From: Clostridium acetireducens DSM 10703
Lineage (GTDB): Bacteria > Bacillota > Clostridia > Clostridiales > Clostridiaceae
Assembly: GCF_001758365.1 (NCBI RefSeq)
Contig: NZ_LZFO01000013.1
Coordinates: 1 to 61,088 of the forward strand
Direction of reading: 5' to 3'
Length of the DNA: 61,088 nt
Shown: positions 6,819-18,088 of the stretch, in pieces
Position numbering within the stretch: position 1 is the first letter of the stretch
How the letters are laid out: the number at the start of each line of letters is the position of its first letter
The notes under the pieces: generated by a model
What the model was told of the DNA's origin: nothing
What the model saw: the letters and a program-made list of their open reading frames with translations, nothing else
The model's database searches: none
Program-made: the position numbers and the translations under genes

Positions 6819-8203
6819 TGGATAGAATGAAGAGAATTCCAATAACAGAACAAGATCCAAAAGTAAGAGCAACAAATTTTGATGAAGTATGTTTAGGATA
6901 TACAAAAGAAGAAGCAATGAAAGAAGCAAGCAGATGCTTAAATTGTAAAAAACCTATGTGTGTAACTAAATGTCCTGTATCAATTAGTATACCAGAATTT
7001 ATCCAACATGTTAAAAATGGTGAATTTGAAGAAGCTGCTAGAGTTATAGCTAGATCAAGTGCACTTCCAGCAGTATGTGGAAGAGTTTGTCCTCAAGAAA
7101 ACCAATGCGAAGGTAAATGCGTACTTGGAAATAAGGGAGAAGCTATAGCTATAGGAAAATTAGAAAGATTCGTAGCAGACTGGGCAAGAGAAAACAATGT
7201 AAATGTAGCAGAAACTAAGCCAAGCAACGGAAAGAAAGTTGCTGTTATAGGAAGTGGTCCTTCAGGACTTACTTGTGCTGGTGACTTAGCTAAAATGGGA
7301 TATGACGTAACTATTTTTGAATCACTACATGAAGCAGGCGGAGTTTTAGTATATGGTATTCCAGAATTCAGACTTCCAAAAGAAAAAGTAGTTAAAGCAG
7401 AAGTAGAAAATCTTAAAAAATTAGGCGTTAAAATTGAAACTAACGTTATAATTGGTAGAACTGTTACTGTAGATAGTTTAATTGATGATGAAAAATTTGA
7501 TGCTGTATTTATAGGATCAGGAGCAGGTCTTCCTATGTTTATGGGAATACCAGGAGAAAACTTAAATGGTGTATTCTCAGCTAATGAATATTTAACTAGA
7601 AATAATTTAATGAAAGCGTTTAGAGAAGATTATATTACACCTATTAAAGCTGGAAAGAAAGTTGCAGTAGTAGGTGGCGGTAACGTTGCTATGGACGCTG
7701 CAAGAACTGCTTTAAGATTAGGTGCAGAATCTCATATAGTATACAGAAGATCAGAAGAAGAACTTCCAGCAAGAGCTGAAGAAGTTCATCACGCTAAAGA
7801 AGAAGGCGTAATATTTGACCTTCTAACTAACCCAGTTGAAATCTTAGAAGATGAAAAAGGTTGGGTTAAAGGAATGAAATGTGTAAGAATGGAATTAGGT
7901 GAACCAGATGCTTCAGGAAGAAGAAGACCAGTTCCAATAGAAGGTTCAGAATTTGTAATGGATGTAGATACTGTTATAATGTCATTAGGAACAAAAGCAA
8001 ATCCATTAGTAGCTAATACTACTAAGGGAGTAGAAATTAATAAAAAGAAATGTGTAATTGCAGATGAAGAAACAGGTCTTACAACTAGAGAAGGAGTATA
8101 TGCTGGTGGAGACGCCGTAACAGGTGCAGCTACAGTTATATTAGCTATGGGAGCTGGAAAGAAAGCTGCTAAAGCAATTGACGAATATTTATCAAATAAA
8201 TAG
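6818..8203 (+). CDS. nfnB: NADH-dependent ferredoxin:NADP+ oxidoreductase, subunit B
   Basis: NfnB is the large FAD/[4Fe-4S] subunit that holds the bifurcating flavin and the NADPH site. The 461 residues resemble the glutamate synthase small subunit: eight N-terminal cysteines (C40, C43, C48, C52 and C87, C91, C97, C101) for two [4Fe-4S] clusters, then two dinucleotide folds marked by VIGSGPSG and VVGGGNVAMD. No large glutamate synthase subunit is nearby and nfnA overlaps the start, so NfnB rather than GltD is the right reading. The gene closes with a hairpin terminator at 8216-8253. Confidence 0.9.
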   Translation: MDRMKRIPITEQDPKVRATNFDEVCLGYTKEEAMKEASRCLNCKKPMCVTKCPVSISIPEFIQHVKNGEFEEAARVIARSSALPAVCGRVCPQENQCEGKCVLGNKGEAIAIGKLERFVADWARENNVNVAETKPSNGKKVAVIGSGPSGLTCAGDLAKMGYDVTIFESLHEAGGVLVYGIPEFRLPKEKVVKAEVENLKKLGVKIETNVIIGRTVTVDSLIDDEKFDAVFIGSGAGLPMFMGIPGENLNGVFSANEYLTRNNLMKAFREDYITPIKAGKKVAVVGGGNVAMDAARTALRLGAESHIVYRRSEEELPARAEEVHHAKEEGVIFDLLTNPVEILEDEKGWVKGMKCVRMELGEPDASGRRRPVPIEGSEFVMDVDTVIMSLGTKANPLVANTTKGVEINKKKCVIADEETGLTTREGVYAGGDAVTGAATVILAMGAGKKAAKAIDEYLSNK

Positions 8204-8215
8204 TTGATTTAATAT

Positions 8216-8253
8216 AAACCAGTAAGTGGTATTAACTGCTTGCTGGTTTTTTT
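8216..8253 (+). terminator. Rho-independent terminator after nfnAB
   Basis: AAACCAGTAAG pairs with CTTGCTGGTTT (one G-T pair) around a 12-nt loop, followed by a run of T. Confidence 0.85.
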
Positions 8254-8314
8254 ATTATTTATATGTATATAATATAATTAATTACATATAAATTTGATTT
8301 AAGGAGGTATTTAA

Positions 8315-9220
8315 TTGGATTTTAATAGAGTTGAAAGTTTTCATAATGGAGTAATAATAAAAGATGTTGTGAATTTTGAGTTACCACATATATTTGAATG
8401 TGGTCAATGTTTTAGATGGAATAAGCAGCCAAATGGAAATTACATAGGAGTTGTTAAAGGAAATGTTATAGAAGTAGAAAAAAAACATAAGGATGTTTTA
8501 ATATATAATATTAATCAAGAAGATTTTAAAAATGTGTGGGCAGATTATTTTGACTTATATAGAGATTACGATGAAATTAAAATATTAGTTGGTCAGGATG
8601 AAATATTAAAAAAATCTGTAGAATTTGGCAGCGGAATAAGATTATTAAAACAAGATCCTTATGAAGTTATAATATCTTTTATAATATCTGCTAATAATAG
8701 AATACCTATGATAAAAAGAGCTATAAATAATATAAGTAAAAAATGGGGTAAAAAATTAACTTATAAAGACAAAGAATATTATACATTTCCGAGTTATAAT
8801 GACTTGAGTAATGTATCTATTGAAGAATTGGAAGAATGCGGTGTAGGATTTAGAGCTAAATACATAAAGGATACAGTTGAAAAAATTAATAATAGGGGAA
8901 ATATTAATAAAAGTGGATATATTAAAGAATTTGATATAGAGTGGATTAAAAATCAAGAAGATGACATATGTCATAAAGAATTAATGAAATTTAGTGGAAT
9001 AGGTCCTAAGGTAGCAGATTGTATAATGTTATTTTCCATGGGAAAGTATTCAGCTTTTCCAGTAGATGTATGGGTAAAAAGAGCTATGCAAGATTTTTAT
9101 TTAGCTCCAGATGTATCTTTAAAAAAGATTAGAGACTTTGGAAGAAATAAATTTGGTGCTTTATCAGGATTTGCACAACAATATTTATTTTATTTTGCTA
9201 GAGAAAATAAAATAATATAG
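8315..9220 (+). CDS. ogg: 8-oxoguanine DNA glycosylase/AP lyase (Ogg1 family)
   Basis: This enzyme excises 8-oxoguanine paired with cytosine and nicks the strand by beta-elimination. The 301 residues show the eukaryote-like Ogg1 layout: an N-terminal TBP-like domain with QCFRW at 31-35, then a helix-hairpin-helix with the catalytic lysine K232 in GPKVADC and the catalytic aspartate D251 in FPVDVWV, 19 residues apart as in human OGG1. C. acetobutylicum has a studied homologue. The TTG start at 8315 is set by AAGGAGG at 8301-8307. It stands alone between two terminated transcripts in the redox block, a reasonable place for oxidative DNA repair. Confidence 0.92.
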   Translation: MDFNRVESFHNGVIIKDVVNFELPHIFECGQCFRWNKQPNGNYIGVVKGNVIEVEKKHKDVLIYNINQEDFKNVWADYFDLYRDYDEIKILVGQDEILKKSVEFGSGIRLLKQDPYEVIISFIISANNRIPMIKRAINNISKKWGKKLTYKDKEYYTFPSYNDLSNVSIEELEECGVGFRAKYIKDTVEKINNRGNINKSGYIKEFDIEWIKNQEDDICHKELMKFSGIGPKVADCIMLFSMGKYSAFPVDVWVKRAMQDFYLAPDVSLKKIRDFGRNKFGALSGFAQQYLFYFARENKII

Positions 9221-9250
9221 TAAAAATTTTGAATTTATTTACTAAAATAG

Positions 9251-9268
9251 CTGTATAATTTTTAACAA
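9251..9268 (+). promoter_or_regulatory. Partial Rex-like site upstream of the hydrogenase
   Basis: CTGTATA-ATTT-TTAACAA has a perfect right half of the Rex consensus and a 4-of-7 left half with correct spacing. It lies 180 bp before the hydrogenase start. I see no other regulatory motif in 9221-9447, and no confident promoter. Confidence 0.3.
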
Positions 9269-9447
9269 CTTTAAACGTTTTTATAAAATAAAAAAATGTA
9301 GAAATTTGACTAAAAAAATAAATTAAAAAAGCGTTACATTTTCTTTAGTAATCTGGTATTATAGTGTTGATAAAGGTTTTTGCATAAATAATAATTAGTA
9401 TGTTTGTTTAAAATGATATGGTTTACACTAATAGGAGGTAAGTTAAA

Positions 9448-10932
9448 TTGATAACATTTGAAACTCAATTAAAAGAATTAAAGTATAAAGTTTTAAAGGA
9501 AATAGCTACTTTAGCTAAAAATGGTGAATTAAATAAAGATTCTTTAGAAAACATTTCTACAAAAATAATACAAGGGGATAAACCTCAATATAGATGCTGT
9601 GTTTATAGGGAAAGAGCTATAGTATATGAATCAGCTCGTCTAGCAGCTGGATTTAAGCCTAGTCCAGAAATAACTTCTGATTTAGAGGAAACAAATGAGG
9701 GACAAATAATATATGTAATTTCATCTGCTTGTGATAAATGTCCAATTGATAGATTTACAGTAACAGAAGCCTGTAGAGGGTGTGTACAACACAAGTGTAT
9801 GGAAGTGTGTGGTAGAAATGCAATTACAAGAGTGGCTGGAAAAGCTTATATAAATCAAGATTTATGTATAGAATGTGGAATGTGCAAAAAAGCTTGTCCT
9901 TACAATGCCATAGCAGAAGTTATGAGACCATGTAAAAGAGCATGTCCTACAGCAGCTCTTGATATAGATCAAGAAACAAAAATAGCTATGATAAAAGAGG
10001 AAGATTGTATAAACTGTGGTGCTTGTATGGCAGCATGTCCTTTTGGAGCAATATTAGATAAAAGCTATATAGCAAATGTTACAAAGGCTTTAATAGATAA
10101 GAAAAAGGTTTATGCAGTAGTAGCTCCTGCTGTAACAGGACAATTTGGACCAAAGGTTACAGTTGGACAAGTTAAAGATGCTTTTAAAAAGATAGGATTT
10201 ACAGATATGGTTGAAGCAGCTTGTGGTGCAGATGCTGTAACAGTTCATGAAAGTAATGAATTTGTTGAAAGAATGGAAGAAGGACATAAATATATGACAA
10301 ATTCTTGTTGTCCAGGCTTTATGAGTTATATAGAAAAAAAATTCCCAACTGAAGTTGAAAAAATATCTGGAACAGTATCTCCTATGATCGCTACTGGAAG
10401 ATATATAAAGAAAAATGATGCTGATGCTGTAGTTGTATTTGTAGGACCATGTACAGCAAAAAAATCAGAAGCTTTAAGACCAACTATAAAAGATGCAGTA
10501 GATTATGTCATGACTTTTGAAGAGTTAGCTGCACTTATGGGGGCTTTTGATATAGATCCAGAAAGCTGTGAAAACATAGAAGTTGATGATGGTTCATCCT
10601 TTGGTAGAGGATTTGCTCAAGGTGGAGGATTAACATCAGCTATACAAAACTATGTAAAAGATAAAGAGATAGATATAGACTTTAAGCCAGTTAGAATAAG
10701 TGGATCAGAAGAATTAAAGAAAACTATGACTTTAGCTAAAATTGGAAGATTACCAGGAAACTTTATTGAAGGTATGATGTGCGAAGGCGGCTGTATTGGT
10801 GGACCAGGTAATATGGTTTCAATTATGAAATCTAGACCTCAATTAAATAAGTTTAGTAAAGAATCTTCTAAACAAGCAGTGCTTGAAAATGATAAAATTA
10901 AGGATTTTGAAGATGTTAATTTAGAAAGATAA
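9448..10932 (+). CDS. [FeFe] hydrogenase, group B (monomeric)
   Basis: A cytosolic iron-only hydrogenase that interconverts protons and H2, presumably with ferredoxin. The 494 residues carry cysteine-rich [4Fe-4S] segments between about 95 and 200 (including CIECGMCKKACP and CINCGACMAACP) and then the H-cluster domain. The three H-cluster motifs are TNSCCPGF (ligand C288), GPCTAKKSE (C335) and EGMMCEGGCIGG (C445, C449). The second motif has GPC where the well-studied group A enzymes have MPC, and the N-terminus lacks the [2Fe-2S] ferredoxin domain, both pointing to group B, the type of C. pasteurianum CpIII. TTG start set by AGGAGGT at 9433-9439. Single-gene unit with its own terminator. Confidence 0.9.
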   Translation: MITFETQLKELKYKVLKEIATLAKNGELNKDSLENISTKIIQGDKPQYRCCVYRERAIVYESARLAAGFKPSPEITSDLEETNEGQIIYVISSACDKCPIDRFTVTEACRGCVQHKCMEVCGRNAITRVAGKAYINQDLCIECGMCKKACPYNAIAEVMRPCKRACPTAALDIDQETKIAMIKEEDCINCGACMAACPFGAILDKSYIANVTKALIDKKKVYAVVAPAVTGQFGPKVTVGQVKDAFKKIGFTDMVEAACGADAVTVHESNEFVERMEEGHKYMTNSCCPGFMSYIEKKFPTEVEKISGTVSPMIATGRYIKKNDADAVVVFVGPCTAKKSEALRPTIKDAVDYVMTFEELAALMGAFDIDPESCENIEVDDGSSFGRGFAQGGGLTSAIQNYVKDKEIDIDFKPVRISGSEELKKTMTLAKIGRLPGNFIEGMMCEGGCIGGPGNMVSIMKSRPQLNKFSKESSKQAVLENDKIKDFEDVNLER

Positions 10933-10941
10933 TATAAAAGC

Positions 10942-10977
10942 AAAAAAGCAAATTTGTATTTACAAGTTTGCTTTTTT
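10942..10977 (+). terminator. Rho-independent terminator after the hydrogenase
   Basis: AAAAAAGCAAATTTGTA pairs with TACAAGTTTGCTTTTTT (one G-T pair) around TT, with the T-run in the right arm. Confidence 0.9.
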
Positions 10978-11111
10978 ATTTGTCTTAAATATTTATTTTA
11001 TAAAATAATACAAAAACATTAAAATATTTACAAAGATATTAATATTTTTTGATAATATAATTATCAATATATATTAATACTAATTAAAAGTAATAAAAAA
11101 AGGGTGAAGAT

Positions 11112-11792
11112 ATGAAAAAGTTTTTTAATAAGTATAAAAATTATAGTTTTATAGCAATATTTTTATTAATAACTTTGTATATTACATATGAATATTATAA
11201 TAAGTATTTTTATATGTTAAAAAATCCATATAAGGTAAAAAGTTTTATATTAAGTTATGGTAAATATGGATTTGTTGTTTTTATATTATTGCAAATTATA
11301 CAAGTGGTAGCGTTTTTTATTCCAGGTGAAATAATACAAATTACTGGAGGGTATATATATGGAACTGTAGTAGGTACTATATTGTCTTTAATAGGTATAA
11401 CTATAGGAAGCTGTATAACCTTTTTTACTTCTTATTTGTTTGGAAAATCCTTTACTAAAAAAATAATTCCTAGGAAGGATTTTAAATTTTTTAATAAAAT
11501 ATTAAAATTTGGAGATATAAATATTATAGTGTTCCTATTATATCTAATTCCAGGTATTCCCAAAGACGTATTAGGATATATATGTGGAATAGCAAACATT
11601 AATTTTAAGAATTTTTTAATGTATTCTACTATAGGAAGAATACCAGGTATAATAGTTTCTTCGTATTTTGGTCGTAATTTAAATTCAGGGAATAATATAA
11701 CTTTAATAACCATAGCTATAGTAATGACTATACTATTTTTTATAGGTGTTTATAAAGGAGAAAAAATTATTAAAAATATTATTAGTAAATAA
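11112..11792 (+). CDS. TVP38/TMEM64 family (VTT domain) membrane protein
   Basis: An integral membrane protein of 226 residues with about five or six hydrophobic segments. The central region (about 65-170) shows the VTT/SNARE-associated domain features: FFIPGEIIQITGGYIYG, then GITIGSCITFF, then a second re-entrant-like segment with PGIPKDVLGYICG, and GRIPGII. The wider DedA/VTT superfamily includes lipid scramblases and flippases, but the substrate here cannot be read from sequence. It is a monocistronic gene, converging on the DUF1461 gene across a perfect palindromic terminator. Confidence 0.85.
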   Translation: MKKFFNKYKNYSFIAIFLLITLYITYEYYNKYFYMLKNPYKVKSFILSYGKYGFVVFILLQIIQVVAFFIPGEIIQITGGYIYGTVVGTILSLIGITIGSCITFFTSYLFGKSFTKKIIPRKDFKFFNKILKFGDINIIVFLLYLIPGIPKDVLGYICGIANINFKNFLMYSTIGRIPGIIVSSYFGRNLNSGNNITLITIAIVMTILFFIGVYKGEKIIKNIISK

Positions 11793-11832
11793 AAAATCTA
11801 ATCTAAAATAATTATTTTAGATTAGATTTTTT
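11791..11832. terminator. Bidirectional terminator, perfect 21-bp palindrome
   Basis: A 42-nt perfect palindrome with A6 and T6 ends serves both converging genes. Its right half overlaps the 3' end of the minus-strand gene, whose stop codon begins exactly at the centre. Confidence 0.9.
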
Positions 11833-12459
11833 ATTTAATGATTTATATATAATAAATAATAATATTCCTTGTAATATTGTTATTAGTAGTATAATTAAGC
11901 TACAATGCAAAAAAAATTCTATAGGAAGTATATTTATTACAGGATCTTTTTCAGGATCAAAAATCCAATAGTTATTACCAAATGTTATTTTATGAAATAA
12001 TGTAAATGTTTTGTTAAAATTTATAACTAATATAGTAATTAAAATCAAAGGTAAAGTTAATAAAAATTTAGAACATAGTTTAATAATGTAAAAATCTTTA
12101 TTTTTTATTATTGAATAATAAAAGAAAATTAAGGTAATAGTACAGATATAAAATAAATAGGTTAATATAGTAAAAATATTTTTTACTTCTTCAAAGTGTA
12201 TTATTCCTTCTTTAGATGAAGGTAAATTAGGTAATTTGAAATTAACATAAGAATTATTTGAAAGATAGTTTATTATGTAATCATAATTTGTTTTTATGGA
12301 TTCTATACTTAAATTAGATAATTTATTTATATTTAGATTATATATTTCAAAATAATATAGCTGTTTAATTTTTAACACTATATTAAAGGATAATAATAAA
12401 GAAAATAACAATGAAATAAATATAAATGCTATTTTAAAGAAAATATTAGTTTTTTTCAT
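11812..12459 (-). CDS. DUF1461 (TIGR01906) membrane protein, Lit-like
   Basis: A 215-residue protein with four or five membrane segments (about 8-28, 95-115, 125-147, 180-203). Conserved family features are visible: HFEEVKNIF in the extracytoplasmic part near 88-96, and FHKITFGNNYWIFDP then ILPIEFF near 155-185. This family includes Lit, the low-GC Gram-positive lipoprotein intramolecular transacylase that makes lyso-form lipoproteins; I infer a similar role but cannot prove it. The AGGAGG site is 13 nt from the ATG, longer than usual. At least two lipoproteins are encoded in this window as possible substrates. Confidence 0.75.
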   Translation of the reverse strand: MKKTNIFFKIAFIFISLLFSLLLSFNIVLKIKQLYYFEIYNLNINKLSNLSIESIKTNYDYIINYLSNNSYVNFKLPNLPSSKEGIIHFEEVKNIFTILTYLFYICTITLIFFYYSIIKNKDFYIIKLCSKFLLTLPLILITILVINFNKTFTLFHKITFGNNYWIFDPEKDPVINILPIEFFLHCSLIILLITILQGILLFIIYKSLNKKSNLK

Positions 12460-12638
12460 AAAAATAAAATAACCTCCTAAAAATTTATTATATTCTTATT
12501 TTATAAAGTTTTTAATATAATATATATGGATAATTAAGAATATAGTAGATAAATTTAGGAATATTACGAAAAATAATGAAAAGTCAAATTAAGTTCATAT
12601 AATTACTTTACATTATATAATATTATATTATATGGGAT

Positions 12639-12667
12639 TTGATATAATAAATACAATTAATTATCAT
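12639..12667 (+). promoter_or_regulatory. groES-groEL promoter
   Basis: TTGATA at 12639-12644, 17-bp spacer, TATCAT at 12662-12667 (5 of 6 matches). CIRCE lies immediately downstream over the transcribed leader, the usual arrangement for HrcA-controlled groE. Confidence 0.65.
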
Positions 12668-12677
12668 AATAATTGTA

Positions 12678-12704
12678 TTAGCACTCAATATTAATGAGTG
12701 CTAA
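12678..12704. promoter_or_regulatory. CIRCE element (HrcA operator)
   Basis: TTAGCACTC, a 9-bp spacer and GAGTGCTAA form a perfect CIRCE inverted repeat, the operator of the heat-shock repressor HrcA. hrcA itself is not in the window; in clostridia it is normally with grpE-dnaK. Confidence 0.98.
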
Positions 12705-12745
12705 CAAATAAATTTAGTATATTTTATTGAAAATAAATAATATAA

Positions 12746-13054
<309 letters not shown>

Positions 13055-13083
13055 TTTAGTATGAAATTATAACTTAAAATTAA

Positions 13084-14724
<1,641 letters not shown>

Positions 14725-14730
14725 TAATTA

Positions 14731-14760
14731 ATAGGTATGATACAATTGTATCATACCTAT
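14731..14760. terminator. Bidirectional terminator between groEL and the TtcA-like gene
   Basis: A perfect 30-nt palindrome (15-bp arms, ATAGGTATGATACAA and its complement) between converging genes, followed by ATTTATTT on the plus strand. The T-run is short but position and perfection support a terminator. Confidence 0.75.
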
Positions 14761-14762
14761 AT

Positions 14763-15494
14763 TTATTTCCATAAATTTTTATAATCTACATTAGATAATG
14801 AAGTAATAATTTTATTTTGAGCATCAGGATAGTAGCATTCTAACTTTTTTAATAAAATTTTCATTTCTTCTCTCTTTGTTTTTTTATCTTTAGGACATAA
14901 ATTCTTTACTATAGGTAAATTTAATTCTTGTATTAATTTTTTAATTAAGTCTTCTCTTATGTATATTAAGGGTCTTATAATATTTATATTTTTATCTTTA
15001 TAATATATATTCGGATGAAATGTTCCAAGCTTTCCTACATTTAATATATTCATAAATAGTGTTTCAATAACGTCATCACTATTATGACCTAAAGCTATTT
15101 TATTCATATTATATTTTTTAGCTACTCTAACTAAAGCTCCTTTTCTTAATTTTGAACATAATGAGCAAGGATTTTTCTCTTTTCTATCTTGGAAAATAAC
15201 TTCAGCTATATTGGTTTTTTCTATTAACAAAGGTATGTGGTTTAAATTACAAAATTCTTTTATAGAGTTAAAATTCATATCAAAACCTAAGTCTATATGT
15301 AATGCTGTAAATGTAAAATCTTTTATTGCAGTTAATTGAATAAGTTTTAGCACAAATAATAAAAATATGCTGTCTTTTCCTCCAGATAATGCTACAGCTA
15401 CATTATCACCACTTTCTATCATATTAAAATTGTCAATAGCTTTTCTTACGTTTTTTAAAAACATTTTATTATATTTTCTTTCAAATTTTATCAT
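14763..15494 (-). CDS. TtcA-like tRNA thiolation PP-loop ATPase
   Basis: A 243-residue N-type ATP-pyrophosphatase of the TtcA/TtuA/TilS superfamily. The PP-loop is LSGGKDS at about 35-41; the CSLC pair near 110-113 within NPCSLCSKLRKGALV and a further cysteine in NLCPKDKKTKRE are the expected [4Fe-4S] and sulfur-transfer cysteines of TtcA, which makes 2-thiocytidine 32 in tRNA. The region GHNSDDVIETLFMNI fits too. The exact tRNA position thiolated in clostridia is inferred from family only. Convergent with groEL, divergent from the prepilin peptidase gene; the ribosome site is GGAGG with a 7-nt spacer. Confidence 0.8.
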   Translation of the reverse strand: MIKFERKYNKMFLKNVRKAIDNFNMIESGDNVAVALSGGKDSIFLLFVLKLIQLTAIKDFTFTALHIDLGFDMNFNSIKEFCNLNHIPLLIEKTNIAEVIFQDRKEKNPCSLCSKLRKGALVRVAKKYNMNKIALGHNSDDVIETLFMNILNVGKLGTFHPNIYYKDKNINIIRPLIYIREDLIKKLIQELNLPIVKNLCPKDKKTKREEMKILLKKLECYYPDAQNKIITSLSNVDYKNLWK

Positions 15495-15601
15495 AATAAA
15501 CCTCCATATTAAATTATAAATATAAAATTAAGTTTAAGGATTATAAAGTTAATATATGGATATAAATTTAAATATGAATATTATTTAAAAAGGAGAAGAA
15601 A

Positions 15602-16324
15602 ATGAATATAGTTATATTTATAGCCAGTATTTTTCTTGGAAGTTTTTTAAGTAGTTGTGTTTATAATATACCAAAAGGGAAAACTATATTTAATTTTAAA
15701 TATAAAAGCTTTATTTTTGAAAGTATAATTTATATTATTAGTTATTTGTGTAAATATTTTAATAATGATTTCAATTTAAAAAAATATAATAAATTATCTA
15801 AAAAATATGTTGTTGTAGAATTGATTACAATGTTAACTACTATTTTAGTTTATAACAAATATGGATTTAATCAAGAATTTTTAAAATATATAGCAGTTAT
15901 TTACTTTTTAATAGTTATAGCAAGTATTGATTTATATACAAGTAATGTTTACTTTAAAGTAAGTATTATATTTTTTTTATTTACAAATGTTTGTTTAGGG
16001 TATAAAATTTTAATAGGAAGTAGTATAAAAAACAATATAGCTGGTGGAATAATAGGATTTCTAATAATATGTTTTATAATTTTAACTACTAATGGAATGG
16101 GTTGGGGAGATGCAGAAATATGTTTTATATTAGGGCTATTTTTAGGTAAGGATTTAATTATTCCTATAATTTTAATTTCTTTTGTATTAGGAGGAATAAT
16201 AGGAATTTATATTTTAATTCTAAAAATAAAGTCTTCAAAAGATTATATACCTTTTCTTCCATTTGTATTTTTAGCTACCTTTACTGTTATATTTTTCAAA
16301 GAGTATTTGACAATATTTTTATAA
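15602..16324 (+). CDS. Prepilin peptidase (type 4 leader peptidase, A24 family)
   Basis: A 240-residue polytopic membrane protease that cleaves type IV prepilin-like leaders. The two catalytic aspartates are visible: D110 in IASIDLYTSNV and D170 in GMGWGDAEI (the GxGxGD site, here with Trp). The N-terminal GSFLSSCVYNIPKGK and VVVELITML segments match the family, but the cytoplasmic CxxC...CxxC zinc motif of many PilD proteins is missing. No pilin or secretion genes are nearby, so it is an orphan, possibly serving competence or type IV pili encoded elsewhere. Start supported by AAGGAG at 15590-15595. Confidence 0.85.
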   Translation: MNIVIFIASIFLGSFLSSCVYNIPKGKTIFNFKYKSFIFESIIYIISYLCKYFNNDFNLKKYNKLSKKYVVVELITMLTTILVYNKYGFNQEFLKYIAVIYFLIVIASIDLYTSNVYFKVSIIFFLFTNVCLGYKILIGSSIKNNIAGGIIGFLIICFIILTTNGMGWGDAEICFILGLFLGKDLIIPIILISFVLGGIIGIYILILKIKSSKDYIPFLPFVFLATFTVIFFKEYLTIFL

Positions 16325-16356
16325 AAGTATTTGTTTTTAGGGCTAATTAAAAATAT

Positions 16357-16385
16357 TTGACAAAATAAATAAACTTGAATAAAAT
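16357..16385 (+). promoter_or_regulatory. Promoter of the guaB-guaA transcript
   Basis: Perfect TTGACA at 16357-16362, 17-bp spacer, TAAAAT at 16380-16385. Transcription from here would carry the guanine riboswitch. Confidence 0.75.
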
Positions 16386-16431
16386 AGTGTAAAAGCTGAA
16401 ATATTTATAGAAATTATAGATATTGATAAAG

Positions 16432-16500
16432 TTACTCATATATACCTTGAATACGGCAAGGAGTCTCTACCGGGAACCTTAAATTTCCGACTATGGGTGA
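16432..16500 (+). ncRNA. Guanine riboswitch upstream of guaB
   Basis: Purine riboswitch aptamer with all parts in place. P1 pairs 16432-16439 with 16493-16500. P2 is CCTTG/CAAGG with the 7-nt loop AATACGG, and P3 is CGGGAA/TTTCCG with the 7-nt loop CCTTAAA. The junction has the conserved TCTAC and GACTATGGG. The specificity base (C74 of the xpt aptamer numbering) is C491 here, which pairs with guanine rather than adenine. It would lower guaBA expression when guanine is plentiful. Confidence 0.95.
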
Positions 16501-16517
16501 AATTTTTATGTGTTTAG

Positions 16518-16557
16518 ACATACTAATTTTACTCTAAGTGTTAAAGGTATGTTTTTT
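16518..16557 (+). terminator. Expression-platform terminator of the guaB riboswitch
   Basis: ACATAC and GTATGT pair around a long A/T-rich loop, followed by a T-run. It lies 17 nt after the aptamer and 55 nt before guaB, the expected place for a guanine-induced terminator. The stem is short, and the competing antiterminator was not worked out. Confidence 0.6.
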
Positions 16558-16613
16558 ATTTATATTTTAAGTTAATTAAAATATTTATGCCATAATAAAA
16601 AGGAGTGGGTTAA

Positions 16614-18068
<1,455 letters not shown>

Positions 18069-18088
18069 TAATTTTGATGGAGGTAAAA

